From contig AP024683.1 of the NCBI GenBank assembly GCA_025999455.1, positions 2,668,451 through 2,732,450 on the forward strand: 64,000 nucleotides of DNA, read 5' to 3'. The notes under the pieces are model-generated. The model was not told the DNA's origin. It worked only from the letters and a program-made list of their open reading frames with translations, and searched no databases. Below, in pieces: positions 24,784 through 34,226 of the stretch. Numbering within the stretch: position 1 is the stretch's first letter; each line of letters begins with the position of its first letter. A program made the translations under genes and the position numbers. This DNA comes from Geminicoccaceae bacterium. GTDB lineage: Bacteria > Pseudomonadota > Alphaproteobacteria > Geminicoccales > Geminicoccaceae.

Positions 24784-26930
24784 GGGCGGCCCTCCCTTCG
24801 AGAGGGTTGGTCGCTCCTCGCCTTCCCGCCTCGAAGCGAGTCCCGAGAAGGCACCGGGCTCGAGCGGCGGTCCGTGACGACGCGCCCGCGTCCGTCCTGC
24901 GTGAACCGCGCCCTACCGTCTCGCGCCACCGCCCCCGGGGAGGTGCGCGCGTCCCCGCCCCCGCGCGATCGGACGGGTCGACGCGACGTCGACGTGCCGA
25001 TCGAGCGCGCGAGCCGCGGGGGTCGAGCATCGTGACCCGATCGGCAGTCGAAGTTGCGGGGCCCCGGATCGGTGTGCCTTTACCGATACCCTCCAGGGTC
25101 GCGTCGTGACCCGGTCGGAAAGGATCTCGACGAGCGCCTTCGCTTCCCGAGCGACACGTCGTCGACAGAGACACGCAGCGAGTCGCAGGTCGCAAGCGGC
25201 CGTGGTGGACGTCTTTCGAGGCAATCAGACGGTCGATGCGATGCCACGGGTGTCGGGCGAAGCGAGCCGGCGCCGAACTCGGCCGCGTGCGAGCGGACCC
25301 GGACGCCCGTGTCCCCTCCCCCGAGGACGAACCGGAGCCGCCGTTACCGGCGGACCACGACGCGGAGCATCGACCCGGCCCCGACATCGCGGCGCCGTGG
25401 CGGCCCCCGTGAGGATTCGACTCGGTGGTCCAGGCCGAAGTCGAACAATAGCCGCGCACCGCCGACCCGCACGCCGAACGCACCCCTCACGACCGAGGAC
25501 GAGACGAAGCCGCCGCCGGGGGCGGAAGGCACGGAGGAGCCAGCGGGGTACGGATCCGGCAGCGCGGCTCGAGAGCGAAGAGTAACCGCGTCCCAGGGAA
25601 CCTTTCCATCGAGACGCATCCCTCCGCCGAGGACGCCACGAGGCAAGTGCCCGGGGCGGACCGCGAGGCGGAACCCCCGACCGACCCGCCACCTGGCGGT
25701 CGCGCAGCGGACGACACGGGTGATCGACCCGGCGGTTCAGGTGCCGGCGGAAGGCTGGCGATGCGCGAACGGACATGCACGCCTCGCCACCGAAAGCGAG
25801 AGAAAGCGAGAGGAGGCCAGGTGCCCTCGGTGAGCCGTCGGGCGTAGCGACCGAAGGAGCCCCGAATTCGCTACCGTGTCGTGGGCTCCGCGTGAGATCG
25901 ACCCGGTGGTCCGGGTCGAGGTCGGAGAGTTGCCGAGCCCGGCCGGACCCGGAGACGGGATGCTCTTCCGAAGCAAGGACGAGAGACGATCAGGCATTCG
26001 GAGCGATCCGCGAGGCGGGCAGCTCCCCGTCCGCCCGGACCCGACGACCATGCGGCGGATTCCGCGCGGGAACCTGGTCGTCCGAGTCGAAGGAAGGGAC
26101 GATTGCCCGTGCCCGACCGGGTTGAGGCGTCGATCCTGCCCAGAGCGAGGACGGGTGGGGGTCAGGCGGTCGGGACGAGCCCCGAGGCGAGCCACCGACC
26201 AGGTCCTGACGCCGTGGCCGTCTCGCGGACCCCGCGGGAGATCCACCCGGTGGTCCAAGTCGAAGTCGCAAAGTGGCCGTACCCGCCCGGATCCGGACGC
26301 CGAAACGTACCGATCCCCGAGGACGAGCCGAAGCCAGAGCTCCGGCCGGACCGTGAGGCGGAGCCCCCGACCGATCCGCGCCTCGCGGCCGCGCGATGGG
26401 CCGCTCAGCGGATCGACCGGCGGTTCAGGTCTAGTGAAAGCGTGGCCGCCACGAGCGGACCCGAACGCGTCTCGAACGACGACGATGAAAAGGCAGGTGC
26501 TCCGGGTGAGCCCGGAGGCGGGGCCGACGACGCGGTCCGAACTTCGCGACCGCGTGGTGAACCCAACAGCGGACCATTTCAGCGGTCCGGTTCGACGTCG
26601 AACTGGGACTACGTCCGAGAGGAGCAGCAAGCCGAACGCCTCCGGCCGAAGACGAGCCGAAGCTGGAGCGCCGGTCGGGCTACGAGGCGGAGCTGCCGAC
26701 CGAGCCTCGACCGGGAGGCGCCTCGGTGGGCCCCGGCAGGGATACGCTCGATGGTCCAAATCGAATTCGAACAGCGGCGGTGCACGACCGCACCCGCCCA
26801 CCGAACGCCTCTCTCCCGACCGAGCAGGTGAGAAGGCCCGGCGCCCCGGGCGAGCCGTGAGGCGGAGTTTCCGCTCGAGTCGCGACCTCGGGACCGCGCG
26901 GTGGCGCCCGCGGGGGATCGAACCGTCGCC
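24784..26930. repeat. Diverged tandem array, unit about 170 bp, around ten copies
   Basis: No gene was found in these 2.1 kb. Two independent marks recur together. The first resembles GGTGGTCCAGGTCGAAGTCG and starts near 25424, 25731, 25905, 26075, 26249, 26419, 26583 and 26752. The second resembles GAGGCGGAGCCCCCGACCGA and starts near 25359, 25665, 26012, 26184, 26355, 26515, 26684 and 26859. Steps are 160-175 bases, or double that where one copy has decayed. A third mark (GAGGACGAGCCGAAGCC) recurs at 25322, 25495, 26318 and 26649. The unit is not a multiple of three and every frame is interrupted, so it is not a coding repeat. The array ends at the stop of the GMC oxidoreductase gene; 24784-25200 is less clearly repetitive. 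Confidence 0.75.
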
Positions 26931-28541
26931 TCAAAGTGAAAAAGACGCGATCCGGCGGGCTTGGCGGAGGGCCAGCGCCACGATCGTGAGGGTCGGGTTG
27001 GCGTGCCCACCGCTCGGGAAGGTCGAGCTCCCGGCGAGCCAGAGATTGGCTACCTCGTGCACCCGGCCCCAGGGGTCGACCACGCTCCGGCGCGGGTCGG
27101 TGCCCATGCGGGTCGTGCCCATGTGGTGCGAGGCGTCGGTGAAGCGGGGCTCGTCTCGCCCCGGCGCGAGGCGGCCGAGGCCGGTCCTTTCGAGCTCCTC
27201 GCCGAGCAAGTTCGCGAGGGCTTCCATCCCGCGGACGACCTCGGGCTGGATCCGCCAGTCGAGGCGCAGCATCGGCACGCCGAGCGCATCCCGCCGGTCG
27301 GAGAGGGTCACCCGGCTCGAGGGATCGAGCGGCTGCTCGCAGAAATGGACGAGGACGTAGCGCTGCGGGCGCGGTCGCCTCGGCAGCCCTTCCCGCACCG
27401 ACCAGAGCAGCCGGTAGGCCCAGTGCGGCAGGATCTCTTTGGGCGTGAGGAGATAGAGGAGGTCGGGGGTGCGAGAGGCGAGCGCACCGCGCAGATCGAG
27501 CCGCGCGCCGACATGGCCCCGGCGCAACAGGCGTTTCGCGACCTGGACGGCGACGTCGTACTGCTCGCGGGCGTAAGAGGATTGCTCGCTCTCGAGCGTC
27601 AGATAGTGATGCAGAAGGCCCCGCTCGGCGCGGATCGCGGGGGCCACGGCGAGGCCGAGCTGGACCTTCCCGCCCGGCACCGGGCGGCCGCGCAAGACGC
27701 GCAGGAGCGCTCCGGGCGCGAGTTCGACGCGGCCCCAGACCGCGCGCGGATGATCCATGAAGAAGCGCCCGACGAGGCCCGAGCCGTTGCCGAGCCCCTC
27801 GGGCCTGCGATCGGTCGAAAGGAGCAGGAGCCGGGCGTTCTCGAGCCCGCCGCAGGCGAGCACGACGGCGCGGCCGCGCGCTTCGAGATCGCGGCCTTCG
27901 AGCGTGCGCAGGCGGACCGCTTCGACCCGCCGGCCCTCGGCCGCTTCCCGGAGGCCGATCGCCTGCCCGCCCGTGAGGATGCGGATCCGCGGGCTGCGGC
28001 GGAGCTCGTCGGCGAAATCCCGGGCGAAGCGGCGCGGCCGGACCGCCCAGAGCGAGACCGTCGGTACGAGCCGACCGCTCGCGAGCAAAGCGCGCTCGGC
28101 CGGGCTCGCCCGGCCGAGCCAGGTCTCGGCCGCGAAGGCCCCGGGCCCGGGCAGCCCCAAGATCCGCTCGGCTTCGGGGTAGAGCGCTTCGAGCTCGTCC
28201 CAGGCGATCGGCCAAGCACCCTCCGGGACGGCGGGTCGCGCCGCCAGATCCTCGGGCGCGAGGCGCATCGCGCGCCCCGCCCAGAGATTGCAGGTGCCGC
28301 CGAACTGGCGGAGCCGCGGCAGATAGTTCGGCCGCATCGGGTAGCCGACGCAGTCGAGCTCGTGGAGGGCCTGGATCTCCGGATCGGGTGCCGTTCGGCC
28401 CCCTTCGATCAGCAAGACCTCGCGACCGAGCCGGGCGAGCTCGAGCGCGATCGTGATGCCCGCCGCCCCGGCGCCCACCACGACCGCCTCGGCCGCGAGC
28501 TCCGCGGCCGGGTCGAGCTCCGCCACGTCGACGGGCTTCAC
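26931..28541 (-). CDS. GMC-family FAD-dependent oxidoreductase
   Basis: This 536-residue flavoprotein opens with a dinucleotide-binding motif, EAVVVGAGAAGITIALELAR and LLIEGG. It has a FAD-loop region QFGGTCNLWAGRAMR and ends with the GMC C-terminal motifs ASHHMGTTRMGTDP and GSSTFPSGGHANPTLTIVA, which hold the active-site His pair. GMC enzymes oxidise alcohols or sugars, often at the membrane with a cytochrome partner. The GTG start overlaps the TGA of the upstream glycosidase gene, so the two are made together. That suggests hydrolysis of a glucoside followed by oxidation of the sugar or aglycone, which is inference. Confidence 0.88.
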   Translation of the reverse strand: MKPVDVAELDPAAELAAEAVVVGAGAAGITIALELARLGREVLLIEGGRTAPDPEIQALHELDCVGYPMRPNYLPRLRQFGGTCNLWAGRAMRLAPEDLAARPAVPEGAWPIAWDELEALYPEAERILGLPGPGAFAAETWLGRASPAERALLASGRLVPTVSLWAVRPRRFARDFADELRRSPRIRILTGGQAIGLREAAEGRRVEAVRLRTLEGRDLEARGRAVVLACGGLENARLLLLSTDRRPEGLGNGSGLVGRFFMDHPRAVWGRVELAPGALLRVLRGRPVPGGKVQLGLAVAPAIRAERGLLHHYLTLESEQSSYAREQYDVAVQVAKRLLRRGHVGARLDLRGALASRTPDLLYLLTPKEILPHWAYRLLWSVREGLPRRPRPQRYVLVHFCEQPLDPSSRVTLSDRRDALGVPMLRLDWRIQPEVVRGMEALANLLGEELERTGLGRLAPGRDEPRFTDASHHMGTTRMGTDPRRSVVDPWGRVHEVANLWLAGSSTFPSGGHANPTLTIVALALRQARRIASFSL

Positions 28542-29836
28542 GCGGTCGTGGCCTCCCGAGCGCTCGGCACGAGCCTTCCGGTGCGGGCGACCTCGGCCAG
28601 AAGCCGCATGGCCGGCCGCGGTCGCCGCTCGAGCGTCGCGAAGTCGGTGGCGGCGAGCCCGAACCGCGCGGTCGTCCCCTTGGCCCACTCGAAATTGTCC
28701 ATGAGCGACCAGTGGAGATAGCCGCGGAGATCGACACCCTCGGTTAGGGCCTGGGCCAAGGCCTCCAGGTGGCCGCGCAGATGGGCGAGGCGGAGCGCGT
28801 CGTCCTCCGTCGCGATCCCGTTCTCGGTGACGAGGATCGGCAGGCCGAGCCGTGCCACGCGGCGGAGCACCTCGAGCAGACCCGTGGGCCACAGTTCTTG
28901 CCCGAGATCGTCGAACCGACGCGGCCCGTGATGGTCCTCGTGGCAGTCGGCACCGAACAAGAGGGCCCGACCGCCGGGCCGCCAACGCACGACGCTGCGC
29001 GTGTAGTAATTGACCGCGACGTAATCGAGGAGCGGCCGACCGGCCTCGCGAACGAGCGCGAACGGCCAGTCGACGAGGAAGGCGGTGCGCAGGCGTGCCG
29101 CGAGCCGATCGAGGGCTCGGGTCGGATCGCAGGGCTCGATCCAGGGGATGCTGTGGGCGAAGGCGACGCGCGCCCCCGGCACCCGGGCGTGGATCCGCCG
29201 ATAGGCGAGGCGATGGGCGGCACAGAGCCGACGGATCACGCGGAAGGCGAGGTCCCAACGGCCGCGGCGGAAGGGCGGCCAATCGCCGCTCACCCAACCG
29301 TGCTTGGCGAGCACGGTCGGCTCGTTGACCGTGATCCACCAGCGGATCCCGTGCCCGAGCCGTTCCACGACGGCGTCGACGTGGGCGGCGAAGCGGTCGA
29401 GGGCGTCGGCCGCGAGCCAGCCGCCGCGTTCGGCGAACCAGCGCGGCGCGGTGAAGTGGTGGAGCGTCACGACGGGCTCGAGCCCGCGCCCGCGCAAGGC
29501 TTCGAGCACCCGAGCGTAATGGGCGAAGGCGGCCTCGTCACGAACGCCGGGCTCGGGCTCGAGGCGGCTCCATTCGAGCGAGAGGCGATGCGCGTTGTGA
29601 CCGAACGCGCGAGCCAGATCGAAATCGGCTTCGAAGCGACGGAGGTGATCGCAGGCGCGGCCCGATCGGTGCGGCAAGAGGCCGGCGGTTTCCGCCGCCC
29701 ACCAATCCGAGGCGCGGTTGTCGCCCTCGACCTGATGGGCGGCGGTCGCCGCACCCCAGAGGAAATCCGGCGGGAAGCGGAAGCTCTCCGGAACGCCCCG
29801 ACCCGCCACCTCGCCCATCTCTCCACCCACGTCCAC
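28538..29836 (-). CDS. Glycoside hydrolase family 1 (beta-glucosidase-like)
   Basis: The (beta/alpha)8 enzyme shows the family 1 entry motif FPPDFLWGAATAAHQVEG, the acid/base Glu in WWITVNEPT (near residue 172), and the nucleophile Glu in LVTENGIA (near 340). GYLHWSLMDNFEWAKG near the end supplies the conserved Trp/Glu sugar contacts. At 432 residues it is slightly short, as seen in several proteobacterial members, and lacks a signal peptide, so it acts inside the cell. The GTG at 29836 is the longest option; an ATG at 29818 is about as likely. It is coupled to the GMC oxidoreductase gene by a 4-base overlap. Confidence 0.9.
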   Translation of the reverse strand: MDVGGEMGEVAGRGVPESFRFPPDFLWGAATAAHQVEGDNRASDWWAAETAGLLPHRSGRACDHLRRFEADFDLARAFGHNAHRLSLEWSRLEPEPGVRDEAAFAHYARVLEALRGRGLEPVVTLHHFTAPRWFAERGGWLAADALDRFAAHVDAVVERLGHGIRWWITVNEPTVLAKHGWVSGDWPPFRRGRWDLAFRVIRRLCAAHRLAYRRIHARVPGARVAFAHSIPWIEPCDPTRALDRLAARLRTAFLVDWPFALVREAGRPLLDYVAVNYYTRSVVRWRPGGRALLFGADCHEDHHGPRRFDDLGQELWPTGLLEVLRRVARLGLPILVTENGIATEDDALRLAHLRGHLEALAQALTEGVDLRGYLHWSLMDNFEWAKGTTARFGLAATDFATLERRPRPAMRLLAEVARTGRLVPSAREATTA

Positions 29837-29890
29837 GAACCGCCGCCGGGGGTGGCACGGCGATGCCGCGCCGGCAAGGCGGTCCCTTCG

Positions 29891-31423
29891 TCACAGACGC
29901 GTCACCCGGCACTCGGTCGCGCCGGCGAGGCGCGCGCAGGCGCGTTCGGCCTCCTCGCGATCGGCGAAAGGACCGGCCAGGAGCGGGCCGGGCCCGGCCG
30001 CGTCGCCGCCGAGCCGCGCCACCGACGACAGGGCGTCGCCATGGGCTCGACGCAGCTCGCGCCACCGCGCCCGACCCTCTTCGCCGTTCGCGACCGTGCC
30101 GAGTTCGACGACCCAATCCCCGCCGCGGGCGGGCTCGACCGGGACCGCGGGGAGCGCGATCGGCGCGCTCGGCGGGGCCGCCGGGAGCGAAGCCGCATCG
30201 AGCGGGGGCTTCGGTGCAGGGTCGGCGGCGACGTCCCCGGGTCCGTCCGGCGGCGCAGCCGACGCGGCCGACACGGTCACCTGCTCGGAGCTCGCCGCGT
30301 CGACCACCTCGCCGACGGCATCGCGTTCGCCCGCCCGAACGACGACATGGGCGGCCACGGCGTCACGACCCGTCGGATCCTCGGCGGTCAGCGGGCCGTC
30401 CGGAGCCGATGCCGGGACCGGTATGGTAGGCGCGCCGGACGCCACGAGCGCGGGCTCGCTCTCCGGCGCCCGCAGCCGAGCCCGAGGCGCCGGACCGGCG
30501 ACCCGTCGTTCGAGGGTCGGTGCCGCCGGCTCGGCGGGTACGCTCGCCGCCGCAGCGCGCTCCCCCCGGACCACCGGCGCCGACCCCACGTCGCCGGACG
30601 CCGATGCCCCGCGGAGCATGGCGCGCGCGCTCCGGGGCGAGCCCAACCCGCGCAGCGCGGTGTAATAGGCGAGGGTCGAACGGACGTCCGCGTCGCCGAG
30701 GTCGAGCTTCAAGAGGCTCTCGGCCGTCTCGAGATCACCTTTGAGGGCGTAGGCGGCGGCCAGATTGTGGCGGGCACGCGGGTTCTCCTGCGGCCCCCGG
30801 GCGAGCGGCTCGAGCTCGCCGATCGCCTCGCCGTAGCGGCCGGCGAGCGCGAGCGAGAGCCCCAGATTGTTGCGCAGCGAGGCGTTCTCGGGCCAACGGG
30901 CGAGGCCGGCGCGATAAACCGCTTGCGCCTCCTCGTGGCGGCCGAGCTGGTCGAGGGCCACACCTTTGGCGTTGAGGAGGCGGGGATCCTCCGGTGCCCG
31001 AGCGAGACCTTCCTCGACGGCGGCGAGCGCGGCATCCGGCCGGCCGAGCTCGAGCAGCGCCCGGGCGATCCCGCGGCTCGCCTCCGGCTCGCCGGGGTCG
31101 GCCGCGAGCACGCGGCGGAAGGCGTCGATCGCGTCCTGGAAGCGGCCGAGCCGCAGCAGCGCCGCGCCGAGCCGGCGGGCCGCCTCCCGATCGTTCGGCT
31201 CGAGCGCCACGACCCGGCCGTAGAGATTGGCGGCGGTCGCCGCGTCGCCGGCCGCGGCGGCGTCGTCGGCCATGCGCAGGAGCCGCTGGGTCTGGCCGGG
31301 GCCGGGCCCGGCTTCGGCCTCGACGAGCCGGCCCTCGCCGGAAAGACGCGCGCAACCGCCGCTCGCGAGAACGGCGGCGAGCAGCAAGGCCGGAACGAGC
31401 CGGGCGGGCAGGATCGAGCGCAT
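29891..31423 (-). CDS. TPR lipoprotein with C-terminal SPOR domain (TadD-like)
   Basis: The ATG at 31423 begins a lipoprotein signal (ARLVPALLLAAVLASGGC); an earlier start would place extra residues before it. Residues ~50-260 hold about six tetratricopeptide repeats, for example AAANLYGRVVALEPNDREAA and AIDAFRRVLAADPGEPEAS, resembling the pilotin TadD of tight-adherence pili. A long Ala/Pro-rich linker follows, then a SPOR-like peptidoglycan-binding domain (DWVVELGTVANGEEGRARWR to the end). The combination suggests a scaffold under the outer membrane that touches septal peptidoglycan. No other tad gene is adjacent, so TadD identity is tentative. Confidence 0.78.
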   Translation of the reverse strand: MRSILPARLVPALLLAAVLASGGCARLSGEGRLVEAEAGPGPGQTQRLLRMADDAAAAGDAATAANLYGRVVALEPNDREAARRLGAALLRLGRFQDAIDAFRRVLAADPGEPEASRGIARALLELGRPDAALAAVEEGLARAPEDPRLLNAKGVALDQLGRHEEAQAVYRAGLARWPENASLRNNLGLSLALAGRYGEAIGELEPLARGPQENPRARHNLAAAYALKGDLETAESLLKLDLGDADVRSTLAYYTALRGLGSPRSARAMLRGASASGDVGSAPVVRGERAAAASVPAEPAAPTLERRVAGPAPRARLRAPESEPALVASGAPTIPVPASAPDGPLTAEDPTGRDAVAAHVVVRAGERDAVGEVVDAASSEQVTVSAASAAPPDGPGDVAADPAPKPPLDAASLPAAPPSAPIALPAVPVEPARGGDWVVELGTVANGEEGRARWRELRRAHGDALSSVARLGGDAAGPGPLLAGPFADREEAERACARLAGATECRVTRL

Positions 31424-31500
31424 CGAGGCGGCGACCTCCGAGGGCATTCCGCCCGCGCACCATGCCACCCATCCCTGAACGTTCGGTTAACGCCCGCCGC

Positions 31501-32676
31501 TCAATTCTCGGTGATCTTACCGAGCAGCACCGACCGGGCGGCCCCGGTGACCTCGGGAAGCCCGGCGGGGATCCCCTCGATCCGCGCCGCAGCCAGGAGC
31601 GCGAAGGCGATCGGCTCCTTGAGCCCGGCCGGCAGACCCAGCGCGTCGCTCGGGACGACCGGCAGGGGTGCCACGGCCTCGGCCAACCGGCGCAGGAGCT
31701 CGGGATTGTAGACGCCGCCGCCGCTCGCGACGAGGAGCGCCGGCCGATAGGCCGCGGGGACGCGCCGGGCGATCGCCCGGGCCACCGCCTCGACGGTGAA
31801 GGCCGTCGCGGTGGCGAGGAGGTCGCACCAGGCCCGCTCGTCGGCCGGGCGGACCCGGTGGAGCAGCGCGTCGACGAAGCCCGCCCCGAACTGCTCGCGG
31901 CCGAGCGAGAGCGGCGGTTCGCGATGGAGCCTGGGATCGGCCAGGAGATCCTCGAGGAGTGTCCGATCGACTCGGCCGGCGACCGCCATCCGCCCGTCGC
32001 GATCGCAGGCAAGACGGCCGCCCGTCGCGCGCCGAGCGAGCTCGTCGAGGATCATGTTGCCCGGGCCGCAATCGAAGCCCAGCACCGGCAGCCCGCTCTC
32101 GGCGGGCGGCACGACGCTCAGATTGGCGATGCCGCCGAGATTGAGCGCGAGCACCCCCTCCCCCGGCCGCTCGAGCAGCCAGCGGTCGACCACGGGCACG
32201 AGCGGGGCGCCGCAGCCGCCGGCCGCGACGTCGTTGCGGCGGAAGTCGCTCACGACCGGGCAGCCCAGCCGTTCGGCGAGGAAGGCGGGCTCGCCGAGCT
32301 GGCAGGTGATCACCCCGTGTTCGTGGAACACGGTCTGGCCGTGGCTGCCGACGAGATCGGGCAGATGGCCGCTCGCCCGCACGAGCCGCTCGAGCGCGTC
32401 GGCGAACCAGAGCCCGAGCGCGCGGTCGAGCCGACAGGCTTCGGCGAGCGAAAGGGCCCCTTGCGGGGCGAGCGCGGCGCGCAGCGCGGCCGGCATCGGC
32501 TCGCTCGCCTGCGCGAGGAGCTCGAAGCGGCGGGGCACACCCGCCGGCACCCGCAGGATCACGAGGTCGAGCCCGTCCATCGAGGTGCCGGTCATGAGCC
32601 CGGCGACGATCCGCGGATCGCGGGCGCGCACCTCGGCGAGTCGGCGCGGCGGGAAGGCCGGCACCGTCCCGCTCAC
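31501..32676 (-). CDS. anmK: Anhydro-N-acetylmuramic acid kinase
   Basis: AnmK phosphorylates and opens 1,6-anhydroMurNAc in cell-wall recycling. The 391-residue product has GLMTGTSMDGLDL (nucleotide loop), GSHGQTVFHEHG, the catalytic Asp in DFRRNDVAAGGCGAPLVP, NLGGIANLS, and GFDCGPGNMILDEL, all diagnostic. The GTG start overlaps the stop of the SDR gene upstream (gtga), so they form an operon. Usual length and complete motifs indicate an active enzyme. Confidence 0.95.
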   Translation of the reverse strand: MSGTVPAFPPRRLAEVRARDPRIVAGLMTGTSMDGLDLVILRVPAGVPRRFELLAQASEPMPAALRAALAPQGALSLAEACRLDRALGLWFADALERLVRASGHLPDLVGSHGQTVFHEHGVITCQLGEPAFLAERLGCPVVSDFRRNDVAAGGCGAPLVPVVDRWLLERPGEGVLALNLGGIANLSVVPPAESGLPVLGFDCGPGNMILDELARRATGGRLACDRDGRMAVAGRVDRTLLEDLLADPRLHREPPLSLGREQFGAGFVDALLHRVRPADERAWCDLLATATAFTVEAVARAIARRVPAAYRPALLVASGGGVYNPELLRRLAEAVAPLPVVPSDALGLPAGLKEPIAFALLAAARIEGIPAGLPEVTGAARSVLLGKITEN

Positions 32677-33452
32677 AATGTGCCCGGATAGGCGCCGCCG
32701 TCGATCAAGAGGTTCTGCCCCGTGACGTAGCCCGCGTGCACGCTGCAGAGGAACGCGCAGAGCGCGCCGAACTCGGCGGGATCGCCGAACCGACCGGCCG
32801 GGTTGGCGGCCGCCCGCTCGGCCGCGACCTCGTCGACCGAGCGGCCCTCGCGCGCCGCCACCGCGGCGAGGGTGGCACGCAGGCGGTCGGTGGCGAAGGG
32901 CCCGGGCAGGATCGCGTTGATCGTGACGTTGCGGCGCACCGCCTTGCGGGCGATCACCGCCATCGCGCCCGTGAGCCCGCAGCGCGCCCCGTTCGAGAGC
33001 TCGAGGTTCGGGATCGGCGCCTTCACCGAGGCCGAGGTGATGTTGACGATCCGCCCGAAGCCGCGGTCCATCATACCGTAGACCGTCGCCCGGACGAGCG
33101 CGATCGGGGTGAGCATGTTGGCCTCGACCGCGCGGCGCCAGTCCTCGAGCTCGAAATCCTTGAAATCACCGGGCGGCGGGCCACCGGCATTGTTGACGAG
33201 GATGTCGGGCTCCGGACAGGCGGCGAGGAGCGCTCGGCGGCCCTCTTCGGTCGTCACGTCACAGACGACCGTCGCGACGGGCACGCCCGTGGCGGCGCGG
33301 ATCTCGGCCGCGGTCGCCTCGAGGGCCTCCTTGCCGCGGGCGCAGAGCGTGAGGGCGACACCGGCTTCGGCCAAGGCCCGAGCACAGGCCTTCCCGAGCC
33401 CCTTGCTCGCCGCGCAGACGATGGCCTTGCGGCCGCGGATACCGAGATCCAT
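32673..33452 (-). CDS. SDR-family oxidoreductase with altered catalytic motif
   Basis: This 259-residue Rossmann-fold protein has the cofactor motif CAASKGLGKA (a variant of TGxxxGxG), ILVNNAGGPPPG, and the end GQNLLIDGG. The catalytic Ser is plausible (NITSASVK), but where classical members have Tyr-x3-Lys the sequence reads ELSNGARCGLTG, so neither Tyr nor Lys is in place. A subgroup of SDRs annotated as 3-oxoacyl-ACP reductase-like has the same SNxxR form; their chemistry is unclear. The stop overlaps the anmK start. Substrate is unknown. Confidence 0.88.
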   Translation of the reverse strand: MDLGIRGRKAIVCAASKGLGKACARALAEAGVALTLCARGKEALEATAAEIRAATGVPVATVVCDVTTEEGRRALLAACPEPDILVNNAGGPPPGDFKDFELEDWRRAVEANMLTPIALVRATVYGMMDRGFGRIVNITSASVKAPIPNLELSNGARCGLTGAMAVIARKAVRRNVTINAILPGPFATDRLRATLAAVAAREGRSVDEVAAERAAANPAGRFGDPAEFGALCAFLCSVHAGYVTGQNLLIDGGAYPGTL

Positions 33453-33467
33453 CGAGCTTCCCTCCCC

Positions 33468-34226
33468 CTAGCTTGCCGTTTCCGCACGGGTCTCCGCCTC
33501 GGCCGCTTCGAGCTCGGCCAGGACCGCGCGCGCGAGGGCCGGACCGATCGCCCGCCGGGCGACGAGCGAGGCACGATCGAGCGCCCGGACGAGCTTCCGG
33601 GCGAAGCCGAAGGAGCGCTCCATCCGGGCGACCAGGAACGCCACGACCTCGGGTTCGGCGCGCAGACCGCGATCGGCGAACTGCTTGACGAGGAGAGCGG
33701 AGAGGAGCGCGTCGTCGGGCGGTGCCACGGCGACGGTGGGCAGCGCGGCGAGCCGCGAACGCAGATCGGGCAGGCCCGGTGCCCAGAGCGGCGGTGCCGC
33801 CCGTGCGGTCAGGAGGAGATGGCCGGCCCGTTCGGCCACGGCGTTGAGCAGATGCAGGAGTGCGCGCTCCTCGACCACGAGGTCGGCATCGTCGCAGAGC
33901 GCGGCGCGGGCCTCGCCCAACCGGGAGAGGGCGGCACTCGGGCTCGCGAGATCCTGGCCGCGCAGCCGCACGGCGCTCGCCCGCGCCGCCCAGATGGCGC
34001 CCAGATGGCTCTTGCCGCTCGCTTCCGGGCCCACGAGGAGCAGCGCCGGGCCTGGCCAGGCGGGCCAGGCGAGCACGGCGTCGAGCGCCGCGGCGTTGCA
34101 GGGTGCGGGCAGGAAATCCTCGAGCCCGAGGCCTTCGGTGACCGGCAGATCGAGGGCGAGCTGGCGGGGCGGTCGCACCGCCGGCCGGGCGACCGGCGGG
34201 GCAGCGACCTCGCCGAGACCGCTCAC
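33468..34226 (-). CDS. hdaA: DnaA-related regulatory ATPase (HdaA)
   Basis: The 252-residue protein has the N-terminal beta-clamp-like peptide QLALDLP, a P-loop GPEASGKSHL, Walker B-like AALCDDADLV, DLRSRLAALPTVAVAPPDD, and the sensor region SFGFARKLVRALDRAS. These define DnaA's AAA+ domain without the DNA-binding domain IV, as in Hda/HdaA, which stimulates DnaA-ATP hydrolysis with the sliding clamp. The neighbourhood (phosphatidyltransferase, DUF2066, purM) is the usual one in Alphaproteobacteria. The GTG start overlaps the stop of the gene upstream. Confidence 0.9.
   Translation of the reverse strand: MSGLGEVAAPPVARPAVRPPRQLALDLPVTEGLGLEDFLPAPCNAAALDAVLAWPAWPGPALLLVGPEASGKSHLGAIWAARASAVRLRGQDLASPSAALSRLGEARAALCDDADLVVEERALLHLLNAVAERAGHLLLTARAAPPLWAPGLPDLRSRLAALPTVAVAPPDDALLSALLVKQFADRGLRAEPEVVAFLVARMERSFGFARKLVRALDRASLVARRAIGPALARAVLAELEAAEAETRAETAS

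Noticed and set aside
25737-26801. Minus-strand ORF with repeated FDLDHR-type peptides
   Set aside because: The peptide repeats come from the 170-bp DNA array; copies fall into different frames because the unit is not a multiple of three, and no start or ribosome site is present.
25360-26860. CRISPR array
   Set aside because: Units are ~170 bases, diverged along their whole length, with no short identical repeats alternating with unique spacers, and no cas gene in the window.
26880-26945. tRNA-like GGTTCGATCC on the minus strand
   Set aside because: The flanking bases do not form a T-arm stem or the other arms of a cloverleaf; it is part of the last copy of the repeat array.
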